Assembly: GCA_021604825.1 (NCBI GenBank)
Contig: BQJS01000083.1
Coordinates: forward strand, 1-19,788
Source: Phycisphaerae bacterium
GTDB taxonomy: Bacteria > Planctomycetota > Phycisphaerae > UBA1845
Reading direction: 5' to 3'
Length of the DNA: 19,788 nucleotides
In this document: piece after piece, positions 12,548-19,788 of the stretch
Layout: each line of letters opens with the position of its first letter
Numbering within the stretch: the stretch's first letter is position 1
Program-made: the position numbers and the translations under genes
Notes under the pieces: model-generated
What the model was told of the DNA's origin: nothing
Database searches by the model: none
What the model saw: the letters and a program-made list of their open reading frames with translations, nothing else

Positions 12548-15463
12548 ATGACTCCACTGAATGTTCTCAACCAAAGCGACACCGCAGCAACACCCGCCAC
12601 CCGCGCTCTAAGCGAGATTGCAGCCGCGATCGAAGGCGGGGTCCGGTCCGATCGACTTTCGCGGGCGCTTTATTCGACCGACGCCAGTATCTACGAAATG
12701 ACACCGGATGGCGTCGTACTTCCGAAGTCGGTCGAGGATGTCAGGGCGGCGGTTAAAATTTGCAACGAACATGGGGTGCCGATCACCGCACGTGGCGCGG
12801 GGACGGGGTTGGCTGGTGGGGCGGTTAACCTTGGCATTCAACTTGATTGCTCGCGGCACCTCGATCGAATCATTGAAATTGATCCCAAGGGTCGATCGGT
12901 TCGCGTCGGGCCTGGTGTTGTGCTTGATGAACTGAACGCGGCGCTCAAACCGCATGGGCTTCAATTCGCGCCCGACGTCGCCACGTCGAGTCGCGCAAAC
13001 CTAGGTGGCATGATTGCGAATAACTCTTGCGGTGCGCATTCAGTTTCGTCTGGGCGAACCTGTGATCACATCAAGTCGATCGACGTTGTTTTGTCGGACG
13101 GGTCGCTGGTGCGGTGGGGTGCAGATGCTGAGCAGACGGATAATGCGCTGGCACGCGAGTGCGAAGAAGTCTTGCGCCTAGTTGCCAGCGATGAAGCCGC
13201 CGAAATCAAAGCAAGGTTTCCCAAAGTCTTTCGCCGAAACGGTGGTTATGCGCTCGACCGACTTGAGAATGCAAACGGTCGAATCAATGCCGACACGATC
13301 ATTTGCGGCAGCGAAGGGACACTTGGCGTTGTCGTCGAAGCGACGTTGAATCTGGTTGAATTGCCCAAGCACAAGGGCCTCGTTGTCGCTCACTTCGAAG
13401 ACATGCTCGCGTCATTGAGCGCGACTCCCATCGTCTTGGAACATGACCCAGCCGCCGTCGAATTGATCGACCGATTGATCGTCAACGCAGCGATGCACAA
13501 TCCGGGGATGTCCACCCGGCGGGCGTGGATCAAGGGCGACCCGGCTGCTGTTTTGATATGCGAATTGTACGACGATGACGAGCGCCGGTTGGAAGAACGT
13601 CTGGTGGTGCTATCGGAGGACTTGGAAAAGCGAACCGAGGGTTATGCGTTTCCCGTCATCAGTGCGGCAAATGAGCAAGCCAACGTCTGGGAAGTGCGAA
13701 AAGCCGGACTGGGTTTGCTGATGTCCGAGCCCGGTGACGATCAGTCGTATGCGTTTGTAGAAGACACGGCGGTCGAACCGGCGCGACTTCGGGATTACAT
13801 CGAGCGGTTTGCGAAGATTCTCAAAGAGGAGGGGGTCGAGCAGGCTGGTTACTACGCCCATGCAAGTGTTGGGTGTTTGCACGTTCGCCCGGTGTTGAAC
13901 TTGAAGAAGGATGGGGACGTCAAGCGCATGTATCGCGTCGCCGATCGCGTCAGCAGTCTCGCTCTGGAGTTTGGCGGGACGATGACCGGCGAACATGGCG
14001 ACGGCATCGTGCGGTCGTGCTGGCTGGAGAAGATGTATGGCCCGCGCATCATCGCGGCGATGAAGCGCATCAAACAGACGTTCGATCCCAAGGGCATCTT
14101 GAATCCGGGCAAGATCGTAGACCCGTTGCCCATGACGGAAAATTTGCGTTACGGCGGATCGTTTGAGTCGCAGGATTTTAAGACGACGCTCGATTTTTCA
14201 GCTCACGGAGGGATGGCCGGACTAGCGGGGATGTGCAGCGGCGTCGGTCAATGTCGTCAGCGGCTTGTCGGGGCGATGTGTCCTTCGTATCAGGCCACCG
14301 GTGACGAAACCCACACGACGCGGGGGCGTGCCAACGCGCTGCGCATCGCGCTATCCAATCGCGAAATCCTTGTTGGGCTTGCCGACCCCGCCCTTGAAGA
14401 AGTCTTCGATCTTTGCCTCAGTTGCAAAGCCTGCAAAACCGAATGCCCAACCGGGACTGACATCGCCAAGTTGAAAGCGGAGTGGATGTCGGCAAAGCAT
14501 CGCCGCGAGGGGGTTCCTCGTCGATCGCGTCTGGTTGCCGATTCAGTCGGCTTGGCGAAGTGGGGGAGTCGTTTCGCTCCGATTAGCAACTGGGTGATCC
14601 GCAACGGTCTGGTTCGGCGCGTGCTTGAGAAACGGTACGGTTTGGATCGTCGAATACCGCCGCCCAAATTTGTTCGCCAGACATTTCGCAAGTGGTTTGA
14701 ACGTCATCGAAGCGCCAAGGACGTCGAGTCGAAAACGGTCCAGCCGAGCATCGTCCTGTTCGTCGACACGTGGACCAATCACCACACACCGCAAGTCGGT
14801 ATCGCTGCAGTCAAAGTGTTGGAGTCGCTGGGATACAAGGTGTTTTGCCCGGAGACGTCATGCTGCGGGCGACCGATGATCAGCAAGGGGTTGCTCGCCG
14901 AGGCCCAATTGCTTGCGTCGCAAAATGTCGATGCGTTGGCCAACTACGCCCATCAAGGGATTCCGATCGTCGGTTTGGAACCATCGTGTGTTTCGGCGCT
15001 GACGGACGAACTTCCGCAATTCGTGCGAAACAAGGCGGCAAATCGTATTGCCGCGAATACGATGATGCTTGAGTCGTTCATCGGGAAATTGATCGAAGAT
15101 GATCCTGACCGTGTTCGGTTCCGCGAGGGCGCGATTGCGGCGATTCGATATCATGGTCATTGTCACCAGAAAGCGCTTTACGGGACCGATGACGCGATGG
15201 CCGTACTAAAGGCGGTGTGCGATGATGCGTCGGAGATCAACAGCGGTTGTTGCGGGATGGCGGGGTCGTTTGGACACGAGGTCGAGCACTACGACGTCGC
15301 CAAAGATGTGGGCGAGCAGCGGTTGTTTCCGGCGATCCGCGAACGCAACAATGCTGCTATCGCCATATCGGGTTTCAGTTGCCGCTGTCAGATCGAACAC
15401 CACACCGGCGTTCATCCGAAGCACGTCATAGAGTTCCTTGCCGACGCGATCATTGACGAATGA
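12548..15463 (+). CDS. FAD- and Fe-S-binding D-2-hydroxyacid dehydrogenase, YdiJ-like
   Basis: This 971-aa protein joins two enzymes usually encoded apart. Residues about 50-190 form the FAD-binding domain (ITARGAGTGLAGGAVNLGIQ, then TSSRANLGGMIANNSCGAHS). About 250-525 form the FAD-linked oxidase C-terminal domain (IICGSEGTLG, and GTMTGEHGDGIVR, 477-489, with the metal- and substrate-binding His). Two 4Fe-4S sites follow: a variant first one (CSGVGQCRQRLVGAMCPSY, 563-581) and CLSCKACKTECP (623-634). Two CCG repeats end the protein (SCCGRPMISKG, 771-781, with EPSC; YHGHCHQ, 868-874, with SGCCGMAGSFGH, 899-910). The layout and length match E. coli YdiJ, a D-2-hydroxyglutarate or D-lactate dehydrogenase type that passes electrons on to a membrane acceptor. 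Which acid is used is not decided. No Shine-Dalgarno site is seen; it starts 27 bp after the hydrolase. Confidence 0.9.
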   Translation: MTPLNVLNQSDTAATPATRALSEIAAAIEGGVRSDRLSRALYSTDASIYEMTPDGVVLPKSVEDVRAAVKICNEHGVPITARGAGTGLAGGAVNLGIQLDCSRHLDRIIEIDPKGRSVRVGPGVVLDELNAALKPHGLQFAPDVATSSRANLGGMIANNSCGAHSVSSGRTCDHIKSIDVVLSDGSLVRWGADAEQTDNALARECEEVLRLVASDEAAEIKARFPKVFRRNGGYALDRLENANGRINADTIICGSEGTLGVVVEATLNLVELPKHKGLVVAHFEDMLASLSATPIVLEHDPAAVELIDRLIVNAAMHNPGMSTRRAWIKGDPAAVLICELYDDDERRLEERLVVLSEDLEKRTEGYAFPVISAANEQANVWEVRKAGLGLLMSEPGDDQSYAFVEDTAVEPARLRDYIERFAKILKEEGVEQAGYYAHASVGCLHVRPVLNLKKDGDVKRMYRVADRVSSLALEFGGTMTGEHGDGIVRSCWLEKMYGPRIIAAMKRIKQTFDPKGILNPGKIVDPLPMTENLRYGGSFESQDFKTTLDFSAHGGMAGLAGMCSGVGQCRQRLVGAMCPSYQATGDETHTTRGRANALRIALSNREILVGLADPALEEVFDLCLSCKACKTECPTGTDIAKLKAEWMSAKHRREGVPRRSRLVADSVGLAKWGSRFAPISNWVIRNGLVRRVLEKRYGLDRRIPPPKFVRQTFRKWFERHRSAKDVESKTVQPSIVLFVDTWTNHHTPQVGIAAVKVLESLGYKVFCPETSCCGRPMISKGLLAEAQLLASQNVDALANYAHQGIPIVGLEPSCVSALTDELPQFVRNKAANRIAANTMMLESFIGKLIEDDPDRVRFREGAIAAIRYHGHCHQKALYGTDDAMAVLKAVCDDASEINSGCCGMAGSFGHEVEHYDVAKDVGEQRLFPAIRERNNAAIAISGFSCRCQIEHHTGVHPKHVIEFLADAIIDE

Positions 15464-15578
15464 ATCGGGTGTGCGCATGATCATGGCGAAATCGCGATTG
15501 TGCTTGCCTATGTCAATTTGCTGACGCGGCCAACGGCGGTTCGGACATTGAAACCTTTGTCTCTAATGGAGAATGAAG

Positions 15579-15863
15579 ATGTTTTTGCGAAAAGTGCTGA
15601 CCGTTGGACTTGTATTCGGACTGCTCGCCATGGTCGGATGTTCGAAGGTTTCGCAGGAAAATTACGACAAAATCAGTACCGGCATGACCGTCGAGGAAGT
15701 TGAAGGCATTCTCGGTAGTGGTGAAACCGAAGGTGGCGGGGGTGTTGCAATCGGCGACGTTGAATTGTCGGGCAAAGTGATGCACTGGGGTAGCGACGCC
15801 AAGGGGATCAAGGTGACCTTCGCCAATGGCAAAGTCGTTACCAAGTCCCACCAAGGCCTGTAG
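15579..15863 (+). CDS. Small lipoprotein, SmpA/OmlA-like (DUF3862-type)
   Basis: The 94-aa product has an N-terminal lipoprotein signal MFLRKVLTVGLVFGLLAMVG and lipobox AMVGC (Cys at about 21), then a short BLIP-like domain: ENYDKISTGMTVEEVEGILG, a Gly/Glu-rich loop, and VMHWGSDAKGIKVTFANGKV with a C-terminal strand. The pattern I.TGMT..EVE.ILG is typical of SmpA/BamE-like and DUF3862 lipoproteins, which sit on the periplasmic face of a membrane; BamE assists outer-membrane protein assembly, but that role is not shown here. GGAG lies 7 nt before the ATG at 15579; an ATG at 15573 is too close to this site. It is 115 bp from the preceding gene, with no clear promoter, and convergent with the GlsB-like gene. 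Confidence 0.78.
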   Translation: MFLRKVLTVGLVFGLLAMVGCSKVSQENYDKISTGMTVEEVEGILGSGETEGGGGVAIGDVELSGKVMHWGSDAKGIKVTFANGKVVTKSHQGL

Positions 15864-15936
15864 TCTGCCGAACCCAAGAATTTCTTGCCTGTATCTCACG
15901 TCTGTGGCGGAAGGGATCCCGAAGGGTCAGCGTGCG

Positions 15937-16179
15937 CTATACCTTCTTGATCGCGCGCAGCACGACAATCAGAACCACTGCCCCAACGGTGGACATAATT
16001 AGGCTTCCGAGAAGTCCGTACGCACTCAGTCCGACAACGTCGAACAGAAGTCCCCCGACGACGGCACCGATGACCCCGATGACGAGGTTTCCGACGGTGC
16101 CGAACCCGCTACCCTTCATGATTTGACCCGCCAACCACCCGGCGGCCAATCCGATCAGCAAAAACCAAATCAATGACAT
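15937..16179 (-). CDS. GlsB/YeaQ/YmgE-family membrane protein
   Basis: The 80-aa product has three hydrophobic segments (about 2-20, 28-48 and 52-75) with the Gly-rich pattern AAGWLAGQIMKGSGFGTVGN and IGVIGAVVGGLLF that marks this small integral membrane family (transglycosylase-associated proteins; linked to stress responses in other bacteria, mechanism unclear). The basic tail RAIKKV suits a cytoplasmic end. AAAGGAG lies 10 nt before the ATG at 16179, which excludes the longer upstream start at 16227. It diverges from the CDF transporter. Confidence 0.88.
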   Translation of the reverse strand: MSLIWFLLIGLAAGWLAGQIMKGSGFGTVGNLVIGVIGAVVGGLLFDVVGLSAYGLLGSLIMSTVGAVVLIVVLRAIKKV

Positions 16180-16267
16180 GTTCGTTGAACTCCTTTCGCA
16201 TCGGCGCTTATTCGTGCTTATGTACACCCGTCATATACCCCTTGGTTCGTTTTGTCGCCCAAAAAAT

Positions 16268-16297
16268 TTTATCGCTTGTTTTCGGCGCGTTGGTCAA
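16268..16297 (-). promoter_or_regulatory. Candidate promoter for the GlsB-like gene
   Basis: On the minus strand TTGACC (16292-16297) and GATAAA (16268-16273) are 18 bp apart, with 5 of 6 and 4 of 6 consensus matches. The leader would be about 80 nt. It lies in the 213-bp divergent region 16180-16392. Confidence 0.32.
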
Positions 16298-16379
16298 ACT
16301 TTTTGCAAGCGGGCTTGCGCCACAACGCGATGATGAAGTTCGATTGGAATTATCGCGCTGCACGGTTTGAGTCATTCGC

Positions 16380-16385
16380 TATAAT
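16380..16385 (+). promoter_or_regulatory. TATAAT box 7 bp before the CDF start
   Basis: A perfect TATAAT ends 7 bp before the ATG at 16393, and no Shine-Dalgarno site lies between. If used as a -10 element, transcription would begin at or next to the ATG, giving a leaderless message. No good -35 is seen 16-18 bp upstream. Confidence 0.42.
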
Positions 16386-16392
16386 CCCGCCC

Positions 16393-17355
16393 ATGGCCAC
16401 CGGATCCAAGAAAGTCATCTACGCCGCCGCGATCGGCAACAGTGGCATTGCTGTCACAAAATTCATCGCCGCGTCCATCACCGGTTCGGGTGCGATGTTT
16501 GCGGAGGCGATTCACTCAGTCGTGGACACTTCCAACCAATTCTTGCTGCTTTGGGGGATCAAGCAATCGAATCGGCCGGCGACCAAGGAGTTCCCCCTGG
16601 GGTATGGCAAGGAGGTTTACTTCTGGTCGTTTGTGGTCGCGATCATGGTGTTTGCGGTGGGGGCTGGCGTCTCGCTTTATGAAGGCGTGAAGCGCATCTA
16701 CCATCCGCACCCCATCGAACATGCCAATGTTAGCTACATCGTTTTGATCATCGCGATGATTTTTGAAGGTGCGGCGTGGTGGTATGCGTTCGTCGCGTTT
16801 CGTAACGTGAAAGGCGATCTCGGATACATCCAAGCCGCCCGTGCCGAGAAGGACCCCACGATGTTCGTGGTTCTCTTAGAGGATTCGGCTGCACTGCTGG
16901 GTTTGATCGTTGCGTTTATAGGCATATTGCTGGGGCAACTGACGGGCATCCCGTATTTTGATGGGGCGGCTACGATTGTCATCGGTTTGATTCTGACCTT
17001 GGTGGCGTGCTTTCTGGCTTGGGAAACAAAGAGCCTGCTCATCGGAGAAGCCGCGAACCCAAGAGTCGACGAGCAGATTCGCAAGATCGTCTCCGGCGAC
17101 GACCGCATCGTCGCGGTCAACGAGTTGATCACGGTGCAGATGGGACCGCAGCACATCCTCGTGAATCTCAGTCTGGACTTCGCCCAATCGCTATCCAGCG
17201 GGACCGTTGAAGAAACGATCAGTGAATTCAACCGCGAGATCAAAGCCACGATACCCATGGTCCGCAGGGTATTCATCGAGGCCGAATCATATTCTGCCCA
17301 CAAGAACCAGCAGCAAGACGATCAAGATTCGCGCGCCGAATCGAAAGAAGATTGA
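16393..17355 (+). CDS. Cation diffusion facilitator (CDF) metal transporter
   Basis: The 320-aa product shows the CDF plan: about six membrane segments (roughly 10-30, 34-55, 78-97, 113-135, 157-181 and 190-210) and a cytoplasmic C-terminal domain (about 220-300). Metal-site motifs are H41-x3-D45 in EAIHSVVDTSNQ on segment 2 and E163-D164 in VLLEDSAALLG on segment 5. The LLED form, together with FPLGYGKEVYFW, resembles the ZnT9/SLC30A9-like branch rather than the classical HxxxD/HxxxD zinc exporters. Expected activity is proton-coupled export of zinc or another divalent metal across the inner membrane. The last 20 residues are Gln/Asp/Glu rich. The start at 16393 was chosen because the conserved part begins there; the frame is open upstream to 16252 but poorly protein-like. 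There is no ribosome-binding site. Confidence 0.88.
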   Translation: MATGSKKVIYAAAIGNSGIAVTKFIAASITGSGAMFAEAIHSVVDTSNQFLLLWGIKQSNRPATKEFPLGYGKEVYFWSFVVAIMVFAVGAGVSLYEGVKRIYHPHPIEHANVSYIVLIIAMIFEGAAWWYAFVAFRNVKGDLGYIQAARAEKDPTMFVVLLEDSAALLGLIVAFIGILLGQLTGIPYFDGAATIVIGLILTLVACFLAWETKSLLIGEAANPRVDEQIRKIVSGDDRIVAVNELITVQMGPQHILVNLSLDFAQSLSSGTVEETISEFNREIKATIPMVRRVFIEAESYSAHKNQQQDDQDSRAESKED

Positions 17356-17392
17356 ACCTGACCACCCGAATCAGCACACCTAGACCCTGTGC

Positions 17393-17411
17393 CACTGCTC
17401 TGTGAGCAGTG
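17393..17411. repeat. Perfect hairpin after the CDF gene
   Basis: CACTGCTC and GAGCAGTG (8-bp arms, TGT loop) lie 38 bp past the CDF stop. No T-run follows on the plus strand, so it may be an RNA 3'-end stabiliser or a poor terminator. CTCTGTGAGC recurs at about 17502-17511. Confidence 0.45.
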
Positions 17412-17451
17412 CAATCCAATCAAACGGTAAGTTACGCTGTAGTGTTAGGCG

Positions 17452-17478
17452 AAAAAGAACACGGCTCACAAAGCCGTG
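17452..17478 (-). terminator. Intrinsic terminator of thioredoxin
   Basis: On the minus strand CACGGCT, loop TTGTG, AGCCGTG (17460-17478) is followed within 4 nt by five T (17452-17456). It lies 70 bp after the thioredoxin stop. A second arm at 17505-17516 can pair instead with 17459-17470 (12-bp perfect match). Confidence 0.7.
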
Positions 17479-17516
17479 GTACAATGGTAATTGCACCGGG
17501 ACTCTGTGAGCCGTGT
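17459..17516. repeat. 12-bp inverted repeat around the terminator
   Basis: ACACGGCTCACA (17459-17470) and TGTGAGCCGTGT (17505-17516) are exact reverse complements separated by 34 nt. The left arm is shared with the thioredoxin terminator hairpin, so the two pairings exclude each other. The 192-bp gap 17356-17547 otherwise has no gene. Confidence 0.75.
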
Positions 17517-17547
17517 GTATGCTGACTCGTTTGGATTGCCGAATCTC

Positions 17548-17889
17548 TTACGCGGTTTGCGCGAGAAGATTATCGATGGCGTCTTTGAAATCTTTTTCGC
17601 CACGCAACCCCACGAACTTTTCAACAATCTCGCCGCCCTTGAGAAGAATGACCGTTGGGATCGCGCTCACGCCGTAGTTCGCTGGCACTTGCGTGTTGTC
17701 TTCGGTGTTGAGCTTACCGATGCGGGCCTTGTCTTTGTAATGCGTTGCCAGTGAGTCGATCGTTGGTCCAAGCGCTTTGCAAGGTGCGCACCACTCTGCC
17801 CAGAAATCGACCAACACGGGCATGTCGCTTTGCAACGCTTCTTGCTCGAAATTGCCGTCCGTGAATTCAAATGTGTCTGCGCCTGCCAT
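17548..17889 (-). CDS. trxA: Thioredoxin
   Basis: The 113-aa product is a full single-domain thioredoxin: FTDGNFEQEAL, MPVLVDFWAEWCAPCKALGP with the active site WCAPC (33-37), the cis-Pro at 78 in VSAIPTVILLKGGE, and a final amphipathic helix. It reduces protein disulfides in the cytoplasm, using electrons from thioredoxin reductase, which is not in this window. The active site has Ala in place of the Gly of WCGPC, a common natural variant. AAGGAA lies 6 nt before the ATG at 17889, which is preferred to the longer frame to 17949. It has its own likely promoter (18037-18064) with a leader of about 140 nt, and its own terminator. Confidence 0.93.
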   Translation of the reverse strand: MAGADTFEFTDGNFEQEALQSDMPVLVDFWAEWCAPCKALGPTIDSLATHYKDKARIGKLNTEDNTQVPANYGVSAIPTVILLKGGEIVEKFVGLRGEKDFKDAIDNLLAQTA

Positions 17890-17952
17890 GTTGATTCCTT
17901 CGCTTAAATAACGTCGACAAGATGCGTCTTTACCGAGAACATGTTCCAAGAT

Positions 17953-17971
17953 CGCGGTTTACCGAACCGCG
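17953..17971. other. Hairpin in the thioredoxin leader
   Basis: CGCGGTT and AACCGCG are perfect 7-bp arms around a 5-nt loop, 64 bp before the thioredoxin ATG. On the plus strand a T-rich stretch follows, but no plus-strand gene ends here. On the minus strand it lies in the predicted leader, together with a weaker GGGCT/AGCCC pairing near 17994-18017. Confidence 0.5.
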
Positions 17972-18036
17972 TTCCTTATTTCATTTCACTGCAGGGCTTT
18001 ATTCTCATAAGCAGCCCCAAACTCTCAACGAAGGCG

Positions 18037-18064
18037 ATTGTAGGATGGTCGGGCGGAAGGTCAA
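18037..18064 (-). promoter_or_regulatory. Sigma-70-like promoter of thioredoxin
   Basis: On the minus strand TTGACC (18059-18064; 5 of 6) and TACAAT (18037-18042; 5 of 6) are 16 bp apart. The predicted start is near 18030. This is the best consensus promoter I see in the window. It lies between the acyltransferase stop (18096) and the thioredoxin start. Confidence 0.58.
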
Positions 18065-18095
18065 GAAACGCCTGATTTTGCGGGACTCCATCGTT

Positions 18096-19028
18096 TCACG
18101 CAGGTAACGGAGGCGGATTTGTTTCCTTGCGCGGGCGGGATTTCCACCGCCGATGTATCCACAGGTACTGTTCAGGAGCGCGCCGAATCGAAGCTTCAAT
18201 TGCCCTTGTGTATTCCTGTGTGATCCACGGCAGCGGTCTGTCCTGGGTCTTCCATTCCGACGGCATGATGACGCGCTCCACGCCGACTTCATATTGAAAA
18301 CGGTTTTCAGTGCGGAACGCGTATCCCACAATGATCGGGACTTCGTGCATCATCGCGAGCAATCCAATCGACTTGTACGTGGAGGCTGGCACGCCGAAGA
18401 AATTGACAAATTGACCCTTGCGCCCGGCATTTTGATCGGCGATGAACGCGAGCGAGCCACCGCGCCGAAGAATTTCTTCAGCGAACTTCGTCGCACCTTT
18501 TTTGTCGACGAGTTCGAGCCCTTTTTGTTCTCTCATCTTGACGACGTAGCGATTGAGGTAAACGTTGTCGAGCGGGCGCATGATCGCGGTGACGTCGAAT
18601 CCAAACATCGCCAACAGATAACCCGCAAGCTCCCAATTTCCAAAATGACCCGTCAGAAGCAGCGCACCTTTTTCTTCCATCAAGACGCGCACGGCTTCGC
18701 CCATGTTGTTCAGGCGGACGTACCGTTTCCACGAATATTCATCAATCAAGTGGGGGACGAACGCGAAGTCGATTGCAAACATCGCCAATTGCCTGAGTGA
18801 ATTTTTGGCGATTCGCTCAACTTCATCGGCGGGAACCTCATCACCCAGGGCGAGACGTACATGGCCAATCGCCCGATTGCGATGGCGGGGGATCAACTTC
18901 CACCAGATATTGGCAAAAAGACGGGCGCTGGTGAGATTCCAATTGACTGGAAAACAGCGAATAACAGCCAAGACGCACCGCGCCAATGCGTACACCATCC
19001 ATGCGCGTGGGCCGTCCTTGATCTTCAT
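18096..19028 (-). CDS. LpxL/HtrB-family lysophospholipid or lipid A acyltransferase
   Basis: The 310-aa product has an N-terminal hydrophobic segment (about 10-25), a basic stretch IPRHRNRAIGHVRLAL, and the catalytic motif HFGNWE (128-133), the HX4(D/E) of acyltransferases. Family features follow: IMRPLDNVYLNRYVVKMREQ, LAFIADQNAGRKGQFVNFFG and the ending EQYLWIHRRWKSRP. LpxL-type enzymes add a secondary acyl chain to lipid A precursors at the cytoplasmic face of the inner membrane; some homologues acylate other lipids, so the substrate is inferred. I chose ATG at 19028; a GTG directly upstream (19031) is possible. No strong Shine-Dalgarno site is present. The gene starts 55 bp after the upstream, edge-truncated gene on the same strand. 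Confidence 0.88.
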   Translation of the reverse strand: MKIKDGPRAWMVYALARCVLAVIRCFPVNWNLTSARLFANIWWKLIPRHRNRAIGHVRLALGDEVPADEVERIAKNSLRQLAMFAIDFAFVPHLIDEYSWKRYVRLNNMGEAVRVLMEEKGALLLTGHFGNWELAGYLLAMFGFDVTAIMRPLDNVYLNRYVVKMREQKGLELVDKKGATKFAEEILRRGGSLAFIADQNAGRKGQFVNFFGVPASTYKSIGLLAMMHEVPIIVGYAFRTENRFQYEVGVERVIMPSEWKTQDRPLPWITQEYTRAIEASIRRAPEQYLWIHRRWKSRPRKETNPPPLPA

Positions 19029-19083
19029 CACCGTATTTTATCGAAGCGTGCGACAATCGCGAGCCATCATCCGCAAACGCGAT

Positions 19084-19788
19084 CTACAAATCCGATTCGG
19101 ATCGTCCGGTGGATGTCATGGGGCCAAACATTTCAGTGGTCGAGTTGCGTTGGAGCATGAACTTGGCGTTGATTCCGCCGGACTCGCATAAGTCGTGCAG
19201 CGTGCGGGTGATTGTCGCATAGTCCAAGGCGAGGCCGTGAATGCTGTCGTCGCTGGTTCCTTTCGGATCGTCGCCCAGCATGTCGATCAGCCGTCCAAGA
19301 TCGAAGTCAGTCGGCAGCGGTGGCGATATGCGGTCGCTGAACTTGTCGCGACGGATGAGTGTGAGTTTTCGATCATCCTCTTCGGCGTTGATCGTGATCA
19401 GGTTGTTGGGATCTTGATAGAACACCGGCGGGAGGCAGTACATGCCGTTTCCGAGCAGGGCGATTCGCTGATCACCGGTCCGCCGGACGTACACGATGTT
19501 CGGTCCGGGAGAATCGACTTGATCTAGCTTAAAGTTGTCGTGACCGACCTTCGCAGTCAGGATCATTTCATCGCCACGCGGCAGGAGCGCTTCGTACGCT
19601 TCAATGCGGATACGCGGGTCCTTGTCGCTCAGCAGCCGGCGCAGCACGACGGACGTTCGATATGAATCGCTGGCGTTGCGCAGTTCATCGATCGCCGTCA
19701 GTCGGTACGAACTGTCCGGATTGAATGCAAATTCCGCCACCACATCGACAGCCAACCCATCGCCCAGACGCATTCCGGTTATTGCCGA
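19084..19788 (-). CDS. HEAT-repeat-like protein, 5' end outside window
   Basis: The frame ends with TAG at 19084-19086 and is open to the right edge (234 codons seen, including SAITG before the first internal Met), so the N-terminus is missing. Near the visible start, SSYRLTAIDELRNASDSYRT and LRRLLSDKDPRIRIEAYEAL look like HEAT-type helical repeats. The rest looks mixed alpha/beta: VYVRRTGDQRIALLGNGMYC, an acidic and basic middle, and a C-terminal helix TITRTLHDLCESGGINAKFM. I see no membrane segment or catalytic motif. A scaffold or envelope role is possible; the function is not recognised. It is probably co-transcribed with the acyltransferase 55 bp downstream. Confidence 0.72.
   Translation of the reverse strand, partial: SAITGMRLGDGLAVDVVAEFAFNPDSSYRLTAIDELRNASDSYRTSVVLRRLLSDKDPRIRIEAYEALLPRGDEMILTAKVGHDNFKLDQVDSPGPNIVYVRRTGDQRIALLGNGMYCLPPVFYQDPNNLITINAEEDDRKLTLIRRDKFSDRISPPLPTDFDLGRLIDMLGDDPKGTSDDSIHGLALDYATITRTLHDLCESGGINAKFMLQRNSTTEMFGPMTSTGRSESDL

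Noticed and set aside
15883..15895. CAAGAA-T-TTCTTG palindrome between convergent genes
   Set aside because: The loop is too short and the stem too weak and AT-rich for a terminator; no clear role.
17478..17530. tRNA-like stretch (AATGGTAATTGCACCGGGAC, resembling the D-arm and anticodon arm of a tRNA-Gln)
   Set aside because: No T-arm (GTTCGA-type), no acceptor stem pairing and no CCA end; the region is explained by the inverted repeat and terminator.

Overview
The window reads as a chromosomal stretch of a planctomycete-like (PVC group) bacterium. This is an inference from gene content. It carries a Ser/Thr kinase fused to a CHASE2 sensor and divergent from an ECF sigma factor, a SMUG1-type uracil-DNA glycosylase, thioredoxin-fold lipoproteins, and a large FAD/Fe-S 2-hydroxyacid dehydrogenase. 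An LpxL-type acyltransferase, a LolA-like protein and several lipoprotein signals point to a Gram-negative style envelope. I see no transposase, phage gene, CRISPR array, rRNA or acceptable tRNA. Genes are mostly in short operons or single units on both strands, and no codon-use break is obvious by eye.

1-4.2 kb, envelope and redox: a lipoprotein with two CXXC-less thioredoxin folds (minus strand, runs off the left edge), an exported redoxin with its own terminator, a LolA-like exported protein, and a dolichol-phosphate-mannose-synthase-like glycosyltransferase. 4.1-4.6 kb: a cluster of two or three very small ORFs (54, 45 and 39 codons). Two have good Shine-Dalgarno sites and one pair overlaps by 8 nt. 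None is recognisable; this is the most novel-looking coding material here.

4.6-10.8 kb, signalling: a CHASE2 Ser/Thr kinase (minus) diverges from an ECF sigma factor (plus) across a 312-bp region with TCCG-rich repeats of 17-bp period. Downstream of the sigma gene are an unknown 269-aa protein with a 15-bp minisatellite, a soluble histidine kinase, and a LuxR-type response regulator whose start overlaps the kinase stop by 8 nt. The Ser/Thr kinase lacks the usual catalytic-loop Lys and Asn.

10.9-15.5 kb, metabolism and repair on the plus strand: a SMUG1-like glycosylase, an alpha/beta hydrolase and a YdiJ-like D-2-hydroxyacid dehydrogenase, closely spaced. 15.5-19.8 kb: a small lipoprotein, a GlsB/YeaQ membrane protein, a CDF metal transporter with a TATAAT box immediately before its ATG, thioredoxin with a clear promoter and terminator, an LpxL-like acyltransferase, and the truncated end of a HEAT-repeat-like protein (minus, enters from the right edge).

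Starts were chosen from Shine-Dalgarno sites, signal peptides and domain boundaries, and several differ from the longest possible ORF. Family names come from motif recognition only; no database search was run.
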